In this document: positions 1 to 6,293 of the stretch, in pieces
How the letters are laid out: every line of letters begins with the position of its first letter
Numbering within the stretch: position 1 is the first letter of the stretch
Assembly (NCBI GenBank): GCA_003161205.1
Contig: PMOU01000142.1
Location: 1,107-7,399, forward strand
DNA from: Actinomycetota bacterium
GTDB lineage: Bacteria; Actinomycetota; Actinomycetes; Streptosporangiales; Streptosporangiaceae
Direction of reading: 5' to 3'
DNA: 6,293 nucleotides
Position numbers and translations under genes: made by a program
The notes under the pieces: model-generated
What the model was told of the DNA's origin: nothing
Seen by the model: the letters and a program-made list of their open reading frames with translations, nothing else
The model's database searches: none

Positions 1-266
1 GGTTCGGATTCGTCCGCGTTGACCACCAGGTAGTGCGGCTTGTTGTCGCCCTGCGGCAGGAAGCTCCACTTCACGCCGGTCGAGAAGCCCGCCCCGCCGC
101 GGCCGCGGAGCCCGGAGTTCTTCACGATCGCGATGACCTCGTCGCGCGGCATGCCGAGCGCCTTCGGCAGCGCCTGCCAGCCGCCGCCGCGCTTGTAACC
201 GTCCAGGGTGAAGGCGTCCGGCTGATCCCAGTTCGCCGTCAGCACCGGGGTTAGCATGTCGGTCAC
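1..266 (-). CDS. nuoF: NADH-quinone oxidoreductase subunit F (NuoF), N-terminal part, cut by the window edge
   Basis: NuoF is the NADH-binding subunit of complex I. It passes hydride electrons from NADH to FMN and on to the iron-sulfur chain, in the cytoplasmic arm. Only the first 88 codons are here, so the NADH site and the C-terminal [4Fe-4S] cysteines are outside the window. The visible part carries the glycine-rich FMN-site motif [14 protein letters not shown] (about residues 51-64), followed by KWSFLP and the conserved VVNADESEP (81-89), all diagnostic of NuoF. The start is a GTG at 266-264 whose last bases form the nuoE stop codon (GTGA overlap). An AGGAG ribosome binding site at 276-272, inside the nuoE 3' end, lies 5 bases upstream. 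The peptide begins [17 protein letters not shown]; the ATG at codon 4 is a less likely alternative. Identification is secure; the full length cannot be seen. Confidence 0.96.
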   Translation of the reverse strand, partial: MTDMLTPVLTANWDQPDAFTLDGYKRGGGWQALPKALGMPRDEVIAIVKNSGLRGRGGAGFSTGVKWSFLPQGDNKPHYLVVNADESE

Positions 267-1138
267 GGCGACTCCTGCTCTGGCGGGGCCTGGTCGGCCT
301 TCGGCGGCTGGCCCGGCTCGGGGGACTTGCTGGGCACGGGCGAGGAGGAGTCCGCGGGCGACGCCGAGGATCCGGGCGGCTCGGCTCCCGCCGAGCTGTC
401 CGCGCCGGCCTTCGCCGCACCGCCCTTCGACGCACCGCCCTTCGGCGCACCGCCGTTTCCGGCGCTGCCGTCCGCGTCGCGGGCGGGGTGGGGCGCGGTC
501 CAGCCGTGCTCCTTGGCGATCTTGAGGCCGACCAGGTCGGCCGGTCCCGCAGCCGGTCCCTCAGTGGCCAGGTCGTCGTTGAAGCCGGCCAGGATCCGGC
601 CCGCCTCGCGCCAGGTGACCAGCCGCCCCGGACCGCGGCTCGGGGCCACCTCGTTCCCGGCGCGCAGGTCGTCGGTCAGCTGGCGGGCCGACTGCGGGGT
701 CATGTTGTCGAAGAACTCCCAGTTCACCATCATCACCGGCGCGTACTCGCAGGCGGCGTTGCACTCGAGGTGCTCGAGGCTAACCTGGCCGTCCGCGGTA
801 GCCTCGTCATCGCCCAAGCCGAGGTGCTCGCGGAGCTCGGCGAGGATCTGGTAGCCGCCCAGGACCCCGCACACCGTGTTCGTGCACACGCCGACGTGGT
901 ACTGGCCGACCGGACGGCGCTTGTACATGGTGTAAAAGCTCACCACACCGGTAACGTCGGTCTCGGTCAGCCCGAGCTTGCCCGCGCAGTACCCGATACC
1001 GTCCGCGGAAACGTAGCCCTCCTCGGCCTGGACGAGATGGAGCAGCGGAAGCAGCGCCGATCTCCGCCCTGGGTACTTGCCGATGATCTGCGCCGCGTCG
1101 GCGTCTAGGCGGGAGCGCACATCGTCGCTGAATGCCAT
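263..1138 (-). CDS. nuoE: NADH-quinone oxidoreductase subunit E (NuoE), [2Fe-2S] thioredoxin-like subunit
   Basis: NuoE belongs to the NADH-dehydrogenase module of complex I and carries the N1a [2Fe-2S] cluster next to the FMN of NuoF. The product is 291 residues. Residues 1-70 form the helical N-terminal domain ([24 protein letters not shown]). The thioredoxin-like domain follows with the four cluster ligands C85-x4-C90 (CTNTVC) and C126-x3-C130 (CNAAC), and the conserved [14 protein letters not shown]. After about residue 215 comes a 70-residue Ala/Gly/Pro/Ser-rich tail that looks disordered and contains pentapeptide repeats. Long tails of this kind occur in other actinobacterial NuoE proteins, whereas E. 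coli NuoE (about 166 residues) has none. The reading frame is open to 1216, but the ATG at 1138-1136 is preferred. It overlaps the nuoD stop by one base (TAATG) and gives the usual N-terminus [11 protein letters not shown]; the extra 26 residues would be translated nuoD 3' end and are Arg-rich nonsense. Confidence 0.96.
   Translation of the reverse strand: MAFSDDVRSRLDADAAQIIGKYPGRRSALLPLLHLVQAEEGYVSADGIGYCAGKLGLTETDVTGVVSFYTMYKRRPVGQYHVGVCTNTVCGVLGGYQILAELREHLGLGDDEATADGQVSLEHLECNAACEYAPVMMVNWEFFDNMTPQSARQLTDDLRAGNEVAPSRGPGRLVTWREAGRILAGFNDDLATEGPAAGPADLVGLKIAKEHGWTAPHPARDADGSAGNGGAPKGGASKGGAAKAGADSSAGAEPPGSSASPADSSSPVPSKSPEPGQPPKADQAPPEQESP
410..454 (-). repeat. Three 15-bp tandem units inside the nuoE tail
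   Basis: Three consecutive 15-base units (440-454, 425-439, 410-424) read cttcgNcgcaccgcc on the plus strand and differ from each other only at the sixth base (g, a, c). On the coding strand they encode [10 protein letters not shown] and GGAAK (NuoE residues 229-243). A degenerate fourth unit, AGADS, follows at 395-409. The single-base differences point to recent slippage-type duplication that keeps the frame, in a tail that seems free of structural constraint. Confidence 0.85.
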
Positions 1139-2514
1139 TACCTGTCCACGCCCCCCATCACGGGATCGATGCTCGCGATCGCGGGGATCACGTCGGCGAG
1201 CAGGCCGCCCTCGCATAGCGCGGCGATCGACTGCAGGTTGGTGAACGACGGGTCACGGAAGTGCACCCGGTAGGGCCGGGTCCCGCCGTCACTCACGACG
1301 TGCGCACCCAGTTCGCCGCGGGCGGACTCGATCGGCACGTACGCCTGGCCGGCCGGCACCCGGAAGCCCTCGGTGATCAGCTTGAAGTGGTGAATGAGCG
1401 CCTCCATGGACTGGCCCATGATGTGCGCGATGTGCTCGGGCGAGGGACCGAGGCCGTCCGGGCCAAGCGACAGCTTGGCCGGCCAGCCGATCTTAGCGTC
1501 ACGGATCATCACCGGATCGGAGTCCGAACCCGACGGCCCGCGGGCCGCTAGACGGTCAACGCACTGCCTGACGATCTTCAGCGACTGCTCGATCTCGTCC
1601 ATCCTGACGGTGTACCTGCCGTACGCGTCGCACGTGTCGGTGACCGGCACGTCGAAGTCGTAGGTCTCGTAACCGCAGTATGGCTGGGACTTGCGCACGT
1701 CCCAGGGCAGTCCGGTCGACCTGAGCATGGGCCCGGTCACGCCCAGCGCCATGCAGCCCGCCAGGTCCAGGTGGGCGACGCCCTTGGTCCGGCCGATGAA
1801 GACGGGGTTGGCGTCGATCAGCGTGCGCAGCTGATGCTGGAGCTGCGGCGCGGTGTCGAGGAACGCGCGGATTGCCTCGAGCGCGCCCGGCGGCAGGTCT
1901 TCCGCCACCCCGCCCGGCCGGATGTAGGCGTGGTTCATCCGCAGGCCGGTGATCAGCTCATACAGGTCGAGGATGCGCTCCCGCATGCGCAGCCCCTGCA
2001 ACAGGATCGTGGTCGCGCCGAGTTCCAGGCCCATCGGGCCGATCCCCTGCAGGTGCGAGGAAATACGGTTGAACTCCATCAGCATGACCCTGATGATCTG
2101 AGCGCGTTCCGGTATCCGGTCCTCGATGCCGAGCAGCCGCTCCACCGCGAAGCAGTACGCGGCCTCGTTGAAGAACGGCATGAGGTAGTCCATCCTGGTG
2201 CAGAACGTGACGCCCTGGGTCCAGGTGCGGAACTCCATATTTTTCTCGATGCCGGTGTGCAGGTACCCGATGGACGCCCGTACCTCGGAGACGGTCTCGC
2301 CCTCTAGCGTCAGCACCAGCCGGAGCACCCCGTGGGTGGAGGGGTGCACCGGGCCCATGTTGATGACGAGCCGCTCGCCCGCCTCGAAGTCTCTGGCCTC
2401 GTTGGCGGCGGCGGCGATCTCGTCCCAGTCCTCGCCGGCGACTGTGTAGACGCGGCCCTCCGTGACGTCGGTGTCGCCCGCGCTGGGCGGGGCGTGCGGC
2501 GTGCTGCTTGTCAT
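1138..2514 (-). CDS. nuoD: NADH-quinone oxidoreductase subunit D (NuoD), 49-kDa quinone-site subunit
   Basis: NuoD forms, with NuoB, the pocket at the tip of the complex I arm where quinone (menaquinone here) takes electrons from cluster N2. The product is 458 residues and descends from the large subunit of [NiFe] hydrogenases, without the metal ligands. Residues 1-45 are a variable extension. Conserved blocks follow: [16 protein letters not shown] (51-66), [17 protein letters not shown] (82-98), MDYLMPF (108-114), [26 protein letters not shown] near residue 400, and the C-terminal [11 protein letters not shown]. By alignment from memory with Thermus Nqo4, H61 and Y110 correspond to its quinone head-group ligands H38 and Y87, so the site looks intact. 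The ATG at 2514-2512 overlaps the nuoC stop (ATGA), with a strong GGAGG at 2527-2523, spacer 8. The stop is TAA at 1140-1138. Confidence 0.97.
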   Translation of the reverse strand: MTSSTPHAPPSAGDTDVTEGRVYTVAGEDWDEIAAAANEARDFEAGERLVINMGPVHPSTHGVLRLVLTLEGETVSEVRASIGYLHTGIEKNMEFRTWTQGVTFCTRMDYLMPFFNEAAYCFAVERLLGIEDRIPERAQIIRVMLMEFNRISSHLQGIGPMGLELGATTILLQGLRMRERILDLYELITGLRMNHAYIRPGGVAEDLPPGALEAIRAFLDTAPQLQHQLRTLIDANPVFIGRTKGVAHLDLAGCMALGVTGPMLRSTGLPWDVRKSQPYCGYETYDFDVPVTDTCDAYGRYTVRMDEIEQSLKIVRQCVDRLAARGPSGSDSDPVMIRDAKIGWPAKLSLGPDGLGPSPEHIAHIMGQSMEALIHHFKLITEGFRVPAGQAYVPIESARGELGAHVVSDGGTRPYRVHFRDPSFTNLQSIAALCEGGLLADVIPAIASIDPVMGGVDR

Positions 2515-3314
2515 GAGTAGTGCCTCCGCTGCTCGGGCGGGGGGATCTTCGCGCCGCGGTATTCGACCGGGATACCGCCGAGCGGGTAGTCCTTGCGCTG
2601 CGGGTGGCCCTTCCAGTCGTCCGGCATCTGGATCCTGGTGAGCGCCGGATGGCCGTCGAAGATGATCCCGAAGAAGTCCCAGGTCTCCCGCTCGTGCCAG
2701 TTGCAGGTCGGGTACACGCCGACGAGGGAGGGAATGTGCCGGTCCGCGTCCGGCGTGGCGACCTCGAGCCGCACCCGGCGGTTATGGGTAATGGACAGCA
2801 GGTGGTACACCGCGTGCAGCTCACGGCCGGTGTCCTCCAGGTAGTGCACGCCGGAGACCCCGCTGCAGAGCTCGAAGCGCAGCGCCGGGTCGTCGCGGAA
2901 CTGCGACGCCACTTCGGGCAGCCGCTCCCGGCGGACGTGAAAGGTCACCTCACCCCGGTCCACGACCACCCGCTCGATCGCGTCGGAGAAGCCGACCCCG
3001 GCCGCCTCCAGCGCCTCGCCGAGCGCGTCCGCGACGGTGTCGAAGTAGGAGCCGTACGGACGCGGGCTCTCGATGGGCGGGGGCTGGTGCACCCGGAGCA
3101 GGCCGTAACCCGAGGTGTCCGGGGTGCCCTGCACGCCGAACATCCCGGTGCGCACGACCGGCTCGGCCAGCCGCTCCTGGCCGGCCCGGGCCGGCAGGCT
3201 GGCCTGGTCCTCGGGGGCACTGGCCGGTTCCGCGGGAGGGACCGGGCCCTGGGGCGCCGCCGACCCGTGAGTCTGCTCGGACCCCGCCGGGCGGGGTTCC
3301 TGCGGCCCGCTCAC
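2511..3314 (-). CDS. nuoC: NADH-quinone oxidoreductase subunit C (NuoC), 30-kDa subunit
   Basis: NuoC is the 30-kDa-type subunit of the complex I connecting module. It packs against NuoD and holds no cofactor. The product is 267 residues. Residues 1-50 are a Pro/Ala/Gln-rich stretch that looks disordered. The actinobacterial GMFG...DTSGYG segment follows (57-71), then the folded domain ([22 protein letters not shown], about 165-186). The family signature [17 protein letters not shown] is at 207-223 and [16 protein letters not shown] at 232-247. It is a separate subunit, not fused to NuoD as in E. coli NuoCD. The frame is open to 3587, but the GTG at 3314-3312 is chosen: it overlaps the nuoB stop by four bases (GTGA), has GAGGG at 3328-3324, and gives MSGPQEPRP. 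The longer version would be a shadow of nuoB. Confidence 0.95.
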   Translation of the reverse strand: MSGPQEPRPAGSEQTHGSAAPQGPVPPAEPASAPEDQASLPARAGQERLAEPVVRTGMFGVQGTPDTSGYGLLRVHQPPPIESPRPYGSYFDTVADALGEALEAAGVGFSDAIERVVVDRGEVTFHVRRERLPEVASQFRDDPALRFELCSGVSGVHYLEDTGRELHAVYHLLSITHNRRVRLEVATPDADRHIPSLVGVYPTCNWHERETWDFFGIIFDGHPALTRIQMPDDWKGHPQRKDYPLGGIPVEYRGAKIPPPEQRRHYS

Positions 3315-3871
3315 AGCTCGGAACCCTCGGGCGAGGCCAGGTGCAGCGGCGTCAGGCTTAGCCGTGCTTCCTCGAGCTCGGTGATCTGACGGTCGCGGTT
3401 CTTGCCGAGCTTCATGTTCATGATCTTGTCGTGCAGCTTGAGGATCGAGTCGAGCAGCATCTCCGGCCGTGGCGGGCAGCCGGGCAGGTAGATGTCCACT
3501 GGCACGATGTGGTCCACGCCCTGCACGATGGCGTAGTTGTTGAACATGCCGCCACTCGACGCGCAGACGCCCATCGAGATAACCCACTTGGGGTCGGACA
3601 TCTGGTCGTAGAACTGCCTGAGCACCGGGGCCATCTTCTGGCTAACCCGGCCTGCCACGATCATCAGGTCCGCCTGACGCGGCGTGTTGGACGCCCGTTC
3701 CATGCCGAACCTGGCCAGGTCGTGCTTCGGCCCGCCGGTCATCAACAGCTCCATGGCGCAGCAAGCCAGGCCGAAGGTGCCCGGCCACACCGAACGCGCC
3801 CGGGCCCAGCCCGCGGCCAGCTCCACCGACGTCAGCAGCACGCCGCTCGGCAGCTTTTCTTCAATGCCCAT
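3311..3871 (-). CDS. nuoB: NADH-quinone oxidoreductase subunit B (NuoB), N2 cluster subunit
   Basis: NuoB holds cluster N2, the last [4Fe-4S] cluster of complex I, which hands electrons to quinone at the NuoB-NuoD interface. The product is 186 residues, normal for the family. All four ligands are present: the tandem pair C37-C38 ([11 protein letters not shown]), C103 in [11 protein letters not shown], and C132 in [12 protein letters not shown]. The fold is that of the small subunit of [NiFe] hydrogenases ([26 protein letters not shown] at 67-82, PKWVISMG). The N-terminus [17 protein letters not shown] matches other actinobacterial NuoB proteins and supports the ATG at 3871-3869. The start lies 4 bases after the nuoA stop. 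The ribosome binding site is weak, so initiation may depend on ribosomes finishing nuoA. Confidence 0.97.
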   Translation of the reverse strand: MGIEEKLPSGVLLTSVELAAGWARARSVWPGTFGLACCAMELLMTGGPKHDLARFGMERASNTPRQADLMIVAGRVSQKMAPVLRQFYDQMSDPKWVISMGVCASSGGMFNNYAIVQGVDHIVPVDIYLPGCPPRPEMLLDSILKLHDKIMNMKLGKNRDRQITELEEARLSLTPLHLASPEGSEL

Positions 3872-3875
3872 GGCT

Positions 3876-4235
3876 CTAATCCCATTCCAGGCCGCCGCGC
3901 CGCCAGATGTAGGCGTACGCGACGAGCACAGTGATGACGAAGGTCACCATCTCGACCAGTCCGAAGGCACCGAGCTTGTTGAAGGCGACCGCCCAGGGAT
4001 ACAGGAAAACGATCTCGATGTCGAACACGATGAACAACATGGCGGTCAGGTAGTACTTGACCGGAACCCGGCCTCCGTCGGGCGGCGTCGGCGTCGGCTC
4101 AATGCCGCACTCGTAGCTCTCGAGCTTGGCCCGGTTCCACCGCTTCGGCCCGGAGAAGGCGCCGAAGGTGACGGAAAAGGTGGCGAAGCCGAGTGCGAGC
4201 ACCGCCATCACGAAGATCGGAACGTACAGCCTCAT
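3876..4235 (-). CDS. nuoA: NADH-quinone oxidoreductase subunit A (NuoA), membrane subunit
   Basis: NuoA is a three-helix membrane subunit (ND3 homologue) at the junction of the membrane and peripheral arms of complex I; it lines the entrance of the quinone and proton path. The product is 119 residues. Helices lie at about 3-25, 62-83 and 90-110. The loop YECGIEP (41-47) is the conserved segment that carries the ND3 switch cysteine, here C43. The second helix carries [12 protein letters not shown] (71-82), where D72 and E74 are the conserved acidic residues equivalent to D79 and E81 of E. coli NuoA. The ATG at 4235-4233 is supported by GGAGGGAG at 4252-4245. It opens the nuo operon, 68 bases after menJ. 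Confidence 0.96.
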   Translation of the reverse strand: MRLYVPIFVMAVLALGFATFSVTFGAFSGPKRWNRAKLESYECGIEPTPTPPDGGRVPVKYYLTAMLFIVFDIEIVFLYPWAVAFNKLGAFGLVEMVTFVITVLVAYAYIWRRGGLEWD

Positions 4236-4303
4236 CGATGTTCACTCCCTCCGGGGGCCGGATGCCAACGTCGTCTTATCCTAGGGACTACCTGCATAGC
4301 TAC
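4236..4303 (-). promoter_or_regulatory. menJ-nuoA gap with ribosome binding site and a possible nuoA promoter
   Basis: This 68-base gap is the only non-coding space between menJ and the nuo genes. It holds a strong ribosome binding site (GGAGGGAG, 4252-4245) 9 bases before the nuoA ATG. A possible -10 box, TAGGAT, lies at 4283-4278. No convincing -35 is seen: TGAGTA at 4306-4301 is at the right distance but matches the consensus poorly. There is no strong hairpin that would end menJ transcription, so readthrough from menJ is possible. The binding site is clear; the promoter is only a candidate. Confidence 0.35.
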
Positions 4304-5674
4304 TCACTCAGGGTTAGGTGCGAGTTTGGACAGGCCGTTGACCAGCCGGTCTGCCGCGTCTCCACGCGGATCGGTCAGGTTGGCGAGCAGCTTGATCGCG
4401 AACCGCATCAGCGCGGGCCGGGACATGCCGTGCCTGGTCGCGAAGCGCATCAGGCCGGGCCGGCCGATGATTTTCACGAAGACGCGGCCGAGGGCGTAGT
4501 AGCCGCCGTAGGCCTCGCGGAGCGCCTGAGGGTATGTCGCGAGCACCCGCTCGGTCTCCGTCGCCCGGGCCCGGGCCAGCGCCTGCGTGATGGTGCGCGC
4601 CAGGATCTCGCCCGACTCCATCGCGTACGCGATTCCCTCGCCGTTGAAGGGGTTCACCATGCCGGCCGCGTCGCCGGCCAGCAGCAGCCCCCGGTAGTAC
4701 TGCGGGGTCCGGTTGAAGCCCATGGGCAGCGCCGCGCCCCGCACCGGCTGGGTGCGGTTCTCCTCGGTGAAGCCCCACTCCGCCGGCATTCCCTTCAGCC
4801 AGCGCCGCAGCAGGTCGTGGTAATCGGTATGGGCGAACGCGGCACTGGTGTTCAGCAGCCCCAGGCCGACGTTGGACGTCCCGTCGCCCATGCCGAAGAT
4901 CCAGCCGTACCCGGGCAGCAGCCGGTCGCCGTCCCACAGGTCGAGCCAGGACTCCATGTAGTCGTCGTCGTGCCGGGGGGTCCGGTAATAGGTCCTGACC
5001 GCGACACCGAGCGGGCGGTCGTCCCGCTTGCGCAGCCCCATCGCGACCGATAGCCGCGAGGAGTTGCCGTCGGCCGCCACGACCACGCGGGCGCGGTAGG
5101 TCCGCTCGGCACCGTGCCCGCCCGGGCCGGCGCCGGACGCCCCGGAGCCCGCCTGCCCCGAGCCGGCTGGCCCGGGCCGCGCGGTGACCCCGGTGATCCT
5201 GCCGGTGCGCTCGTCGATGACCGGGCCGGTCACGGTGACGCCTTCGAGCAGCTTGGCGCCGGCCTGCTGGGCGCGGCGGGCCAGCGTCTCGTCCATGTCA
5301 AGACGGGTCCGGACCAGGCCGTAGCCGGGATAGCTGGTCAGCTCGGGCCAGGGAAGTTCCAGCCGCTGGCCCGCACCGATCACCCGCAGGCCCTTGTTCC
5401 GCACCCAGCCGTCCTGCTCGCTGACGCCGATGCCCATGCCGACGAGGGCCTTGACCGCCCGCGGGGTAAGGCCGTCACCGCAGACCTTCTCCCGCGGGAA
5501 CCGGGACTTCTCGAGCAGCAGCACATCGAGCCCCGACTGCGCCAGGTAAAAGGCGGTCGCCGACCCGGCCGGCCCGGCGCCGACGACGATGACGTCCGCT
5601 TCGTCGGCGGCTGGCTGCGGGGCAGCGCGGTGCCTGCCGTTTGTTCGGGAATCGGGAGGAAGGTGCTCGGTCAC
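4304..5674 (-). CDS. menJ: FAD-dependent menaquinone reductase of the geranylgeranyl reductase family (MenJ-like)
   Basis: This is a flavoprotein of the geranylgeranyl reductase family. Its closest known relative appears to be mycobacterial MenJ (Rv0561c), which saturates the beta-isoprene of menaquinone. The 456-residue product has the FAD-binding VGAGPAG (31-37) with the acidic end of strand 2 at E55, then KVCGDGLTPRAV (63-74). LLPGYGWIFGMGDG (252-265), EWGF (299-302) and the second FAD motif GDAAGMVNPFNGEG (334-347) follow. CGDGLTPRAV, LPGYGWIF and NPxNGEG are shared with MenJ from memory. Residues about 166-190 are a Gly/Ala/Ser/Pro insertion. The next gene upstream is menG, as near mycobacterial menJ, which supports menaquinone as substrate over chlorophyll or archaeal lipids. 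The start is the GTG at 5674-5672, with AGGA at 5687-5684 upstream. An earlier in-frame GTG at 5710 lies inside the Rex operator. Family is certain; the exact substrate is inferred. Confidence 0.82.
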   Translation of the reverse strand: MTEHLPPDSRTNGRHRAAPQPAADEADVIVVGAGPAGSATAFYLAQSGLDVLLLEKSRFPREKVCGDGLTPRAVKALVGMGIGVSEQDGWVRNKGLRVIGAGQRLELPWPELTSYPGYGLVRTRLDMDETLARRAQQAGAKLLEGVTVTGPVIDERTGRITGVTARPGPAGSGQAGSGASGAGPGGHGAERTYRARVVVAADGNSSRLSVAMGLRKRDDRPLGVAVRTYYRTPRHDDDYMESWLDLWDGDRLLPGYGWIFGMGDGTSNVGLGLLNTSAAFAHTDYHDLLRRWLKGMPAEWGFTEENRTQPVRGAALPMGFNRTPQYYRGLLLAGDAAGMVNPFNGEGIAYAMESGEILARTITQALARARATETERVLATYPQALREAYGGYYALGRVFVKIIGRPGLMRFATRHGMSRPALMRFAIKLLANLTDPRGDAADRLVNGLSKLAPNPE

Positions 5675-5682
5675 TTGGTCAG

Positions 5683-5712
5683 ATCCTGAATGTCTTGTGA
5701 ACCGCTTCACAA
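5683..5712 (-). promoter_or_regulatory. Possible menJ promoter overlapping the Rex operator
   Basis: On the minus strand TTGTGA (5712-5707, the outer arm of the operator) is followed after 18 bases by CAGGAT (5688-5683). These could serve as -35 and -10 boxes. Transcription would then begin close to 5676, almost at the menJ GTG, giving a nearly leaderless message; in that case AGGA would not act as a ribosome binding site. A second possible -10, TAAACT at 5731-5726, has no -35 partner and would place the operator just downstream of the start point. Either way Rex would block transcription. The hexamers are weak, so only the location is suggestive. Confidence 0.3.
5695..5712. promoter_or_regulatory. 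Rex operator (ROP), perfect 18-bp palindrome
   Basis: The sequence TTGTGAACCGCTTCACAA has two perfect 7-base inverted arms, TTGTGAA and TTCACAA, around a 4-base centre. It fits the Streptomyces Rex operator consensus TGTGAACNNNTTCACA at every fixed position, and the wider bacterial form TTGTGAANNNNTTCACAA. Rex is a repressor that leaves DNA when the NADH/NAD+ ratio rises, and it controls respiratory genes such as cydABCD in Streptomyces. The site is 20 bases upstream of the preferred menJ start and in a short AT-richer island in an otherwise GC-rich window. It probably makes menJ, and perhaps the downstream nuo genes, respond to redox state. Confidence 0.85.
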
Positions 5713-5741
5713 ATTCTTTGCCAACAGTTTAGACCCAGCCG

Positions 5742-5762
5742 GGCCCGGCTTTCCGCCGGGCC
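5742..5762 (-). terminator. GC-rich hairpin after menG, possible terminator
   Basis: Arms GGCCCGGC (5742-5749) and GCCGGGCC (5755-5762) pair perfectly over 8 bases around a 5-base loop. The hairpin begins 12 bases after the menG stop. No run of T follows on the transcribed strand (the next bases read CGGCTGGGTCTAAAC), so it is not a classic intrinsic terminator. Hairpins lacking a U-tract are often proposed as terminators in high-GC actinobacteria. Its place between menG and the Rex-controlled menJ suggests that it separates two transcripts. Confidence 0.45.
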
Positions 5763-5774
5763 AGCTGCGCCAGG

Positions 5775-6293
5775 TTACCCGGGCCGGCTGACCTCGCGCC
5801 GGGCAACGTGCACGGCGACCACGCCCATGCTCAGGTCGCGCCACCGCACCGCCGACCAGCCGGCCGCCTCGATCAGGCCGGCCAGTTCCCGCTGCGCCGG
5901 CCAGGCCGCGATCGACTCCGCCAGGTATTCGTAGGCTTCCGGACTGCGGGCGGTCCGCCGGGCGATCGCGGGCAGGATATTGATCAGGTACCGCCGGTAC
6001 AGCATATCGACGGGGGGAATCGTGATCGTGCTGAACTCGCACACCACCAGCCGCCCGCCCGGGCGGGTCACCCGGCGCATCTCGGCCAGGGCCGCGCCGG
6101 GGCTAGCCACGTTCCGCAGCCCGAACGAGATCGTCACCGCGTCAAACGCCTCGTCGCGGAACGGAAGCCGCAGCGCGTCACCCGCCACAAAGCCGACCCG
6201 TCCCCGGCCATCGCGCGACGGCCTGTCCAGCGGGCCGGCGCGGGCGAGCCGGGAGCGGCCGGCCTGCAGCATGCCTAGCGAGAAATCGCAGGC
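5775..6293 (-). CDS. menG: Demethylmenaquinone methyltransferase (MenG/UbiE), C-terminal part, cut by the window edge
   Basis: MenG transfers a methyl group from S-adenosylmethionine to demethylmenaquinone, the last ring step of menaquinone synthesis. The 172 visible residues start within the Rossmann methyltransferase domain at ACDFSLGML, the segment with the acidic residue (D) that normally holds the SAM ribose. [25 protein letters not shown] follows, with the UbiE/COQ5 signature SFGLRNV. Then come [15 protein letters not shown] and the family-specific [16 protein letters not shown]...[16 protein letters not shown]. The glycine-rich SAM motif I and the true start lie beyond 6293. The ATG at 6272 is internal, because the frame stays open and conserved to the edge. 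The stop is TAA at 5777-5775. The menJ and nuo genes downstream, and a menaquinone-using actinobacterial host, favour MenG over a ubiquinone enzyme. Confidence 0.93.
   Translation of the reverse strand, partial: ACDFSLGMLQAGRSRLARAGPLDRPSRDGRGRVGFVAGDALRLPFRDEAFDAVTISFGLRNVASPGAALAEMRRVTRPGGRLVVCEFSTITIPPVDMLYRRYLINILPAIARRTARSPEAYEYLAESIAAWPAQRELAGLIEAAGWSAVRWRDLSMGVVAVHVARREVSRPG

Noticed and set aside
488..1108. Plus-strand open frame of 206 codons opposite nuoE
   Set aside because: It is an antisense shadow of a confidently identified gene. Long antisense frames are expected in high-GC DNA, and its product shows no recognisable motif.
2520..3389. Plus-strand open frame of 289 codons opposite nuoC
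   Set aside because: It mirrors nuoC and the end of nuoB. Its product is Arg/Val/His-rich without a recognisable domain, and there is no sign of its own promoter.
3315..3587. Longer N-terminus for NuoC beginning at 3587
   Set aside because: The extra residues are nuoB read in another frame. The GTG at 3314 has the coupled overlap and gives the usual actinobacterial NuoC N-terminus.
4236..4246. Possible second Rex site before nuoA (AGTGAAC at 4246-4240)
   Set aside because: Only one half resembles the consensus. The expected second arm TTCACA is replaced by GATGAG, so there is no palindrome.
3684..5053. Two long overlapping plus-strand open frames opposite nuoB, nuoA and menJ
   Set aside because: They cross several real gene boundaries without any relation to them, overlap each other between 4193 and 4499, and have products with no family features.
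1..6293. Mobile elements, CRISPR arrays, tRNA or rRNA genes, or a hidden accessory system
   Set aside because: The window is filled almost entirely by contiguous core respiratory and menaquinone genes. No transposase, spaced repeats, structural RNA or composition break is visible.

Overview
The window is a stretch of actinobacterial chromosome. Base composition is clearly high in G+C, GTG starts are common, and gene order and protein motifs match the menaquinone-dependent complex I locus of Actinobacteria such as Streptomyces and mycobacteria. Nothing in the sequence allows a genus call. All real genes lie on the minus strand, so transcription runs from high to low coordinates.

In transcription order: the 3' part of menG/ubiE (demethylmenaquinone methyltransferase, 6293-5775, its N-terminus lies outside the window); an intergenic stretch of about 100 bases (5774-5675) with a GC-rich hairpin and a perfect Rex-type operator; menJ-like menaquinone reductase of the geranylgeranyl reductase family (5674-4304); a 68-base gap (4303-4236); then the start of the nuo operon, nuoA (4235-3876), nuoB (3871-3311), nuoC (3314-2511), nuoD (2514-1138), nuoE (1138-263) and the first 88 codons of nuoF (266-1). 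From nuoB to nuoF every junction overlaps by 1 or 4 bases, which is typical of translationally coupled subunits. nuoA and nuoB are 4 bases apart.

The genes form one functional theme. MenG makes the last ring modification of menaquinone, the MenJ-like enzyme probably saturates one isoprene unit of its tail, and NuoA-F are parts of complex I, which oxidises NADH and reduces menaquinone. NuoF, E and B carry FMN, a [2Fe-2S] cluster and the N2 [4Fe-4S] cluster. NuoC and NuoD form the connecting module and quinone site. NuoA is a membrane subunit.

The most informative non-coding signal is the 18-bp palindrome at 5695-5712, which fits the binding consensus of the NADH/NAD+-sensing repressor Rex exactly. 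It sits just before menJ, not directly before nuoA. This suggests that the NADH/NAD+ ratio controls menaquinone tail reduction, and possibly complex I together with it. It also helps to choose the menJ start, because the longest reading frame would begin inside the operator. The rest of the window is ordinary core metabolism. I see no mobile element, CRISPR array, RNA gene or defence system.
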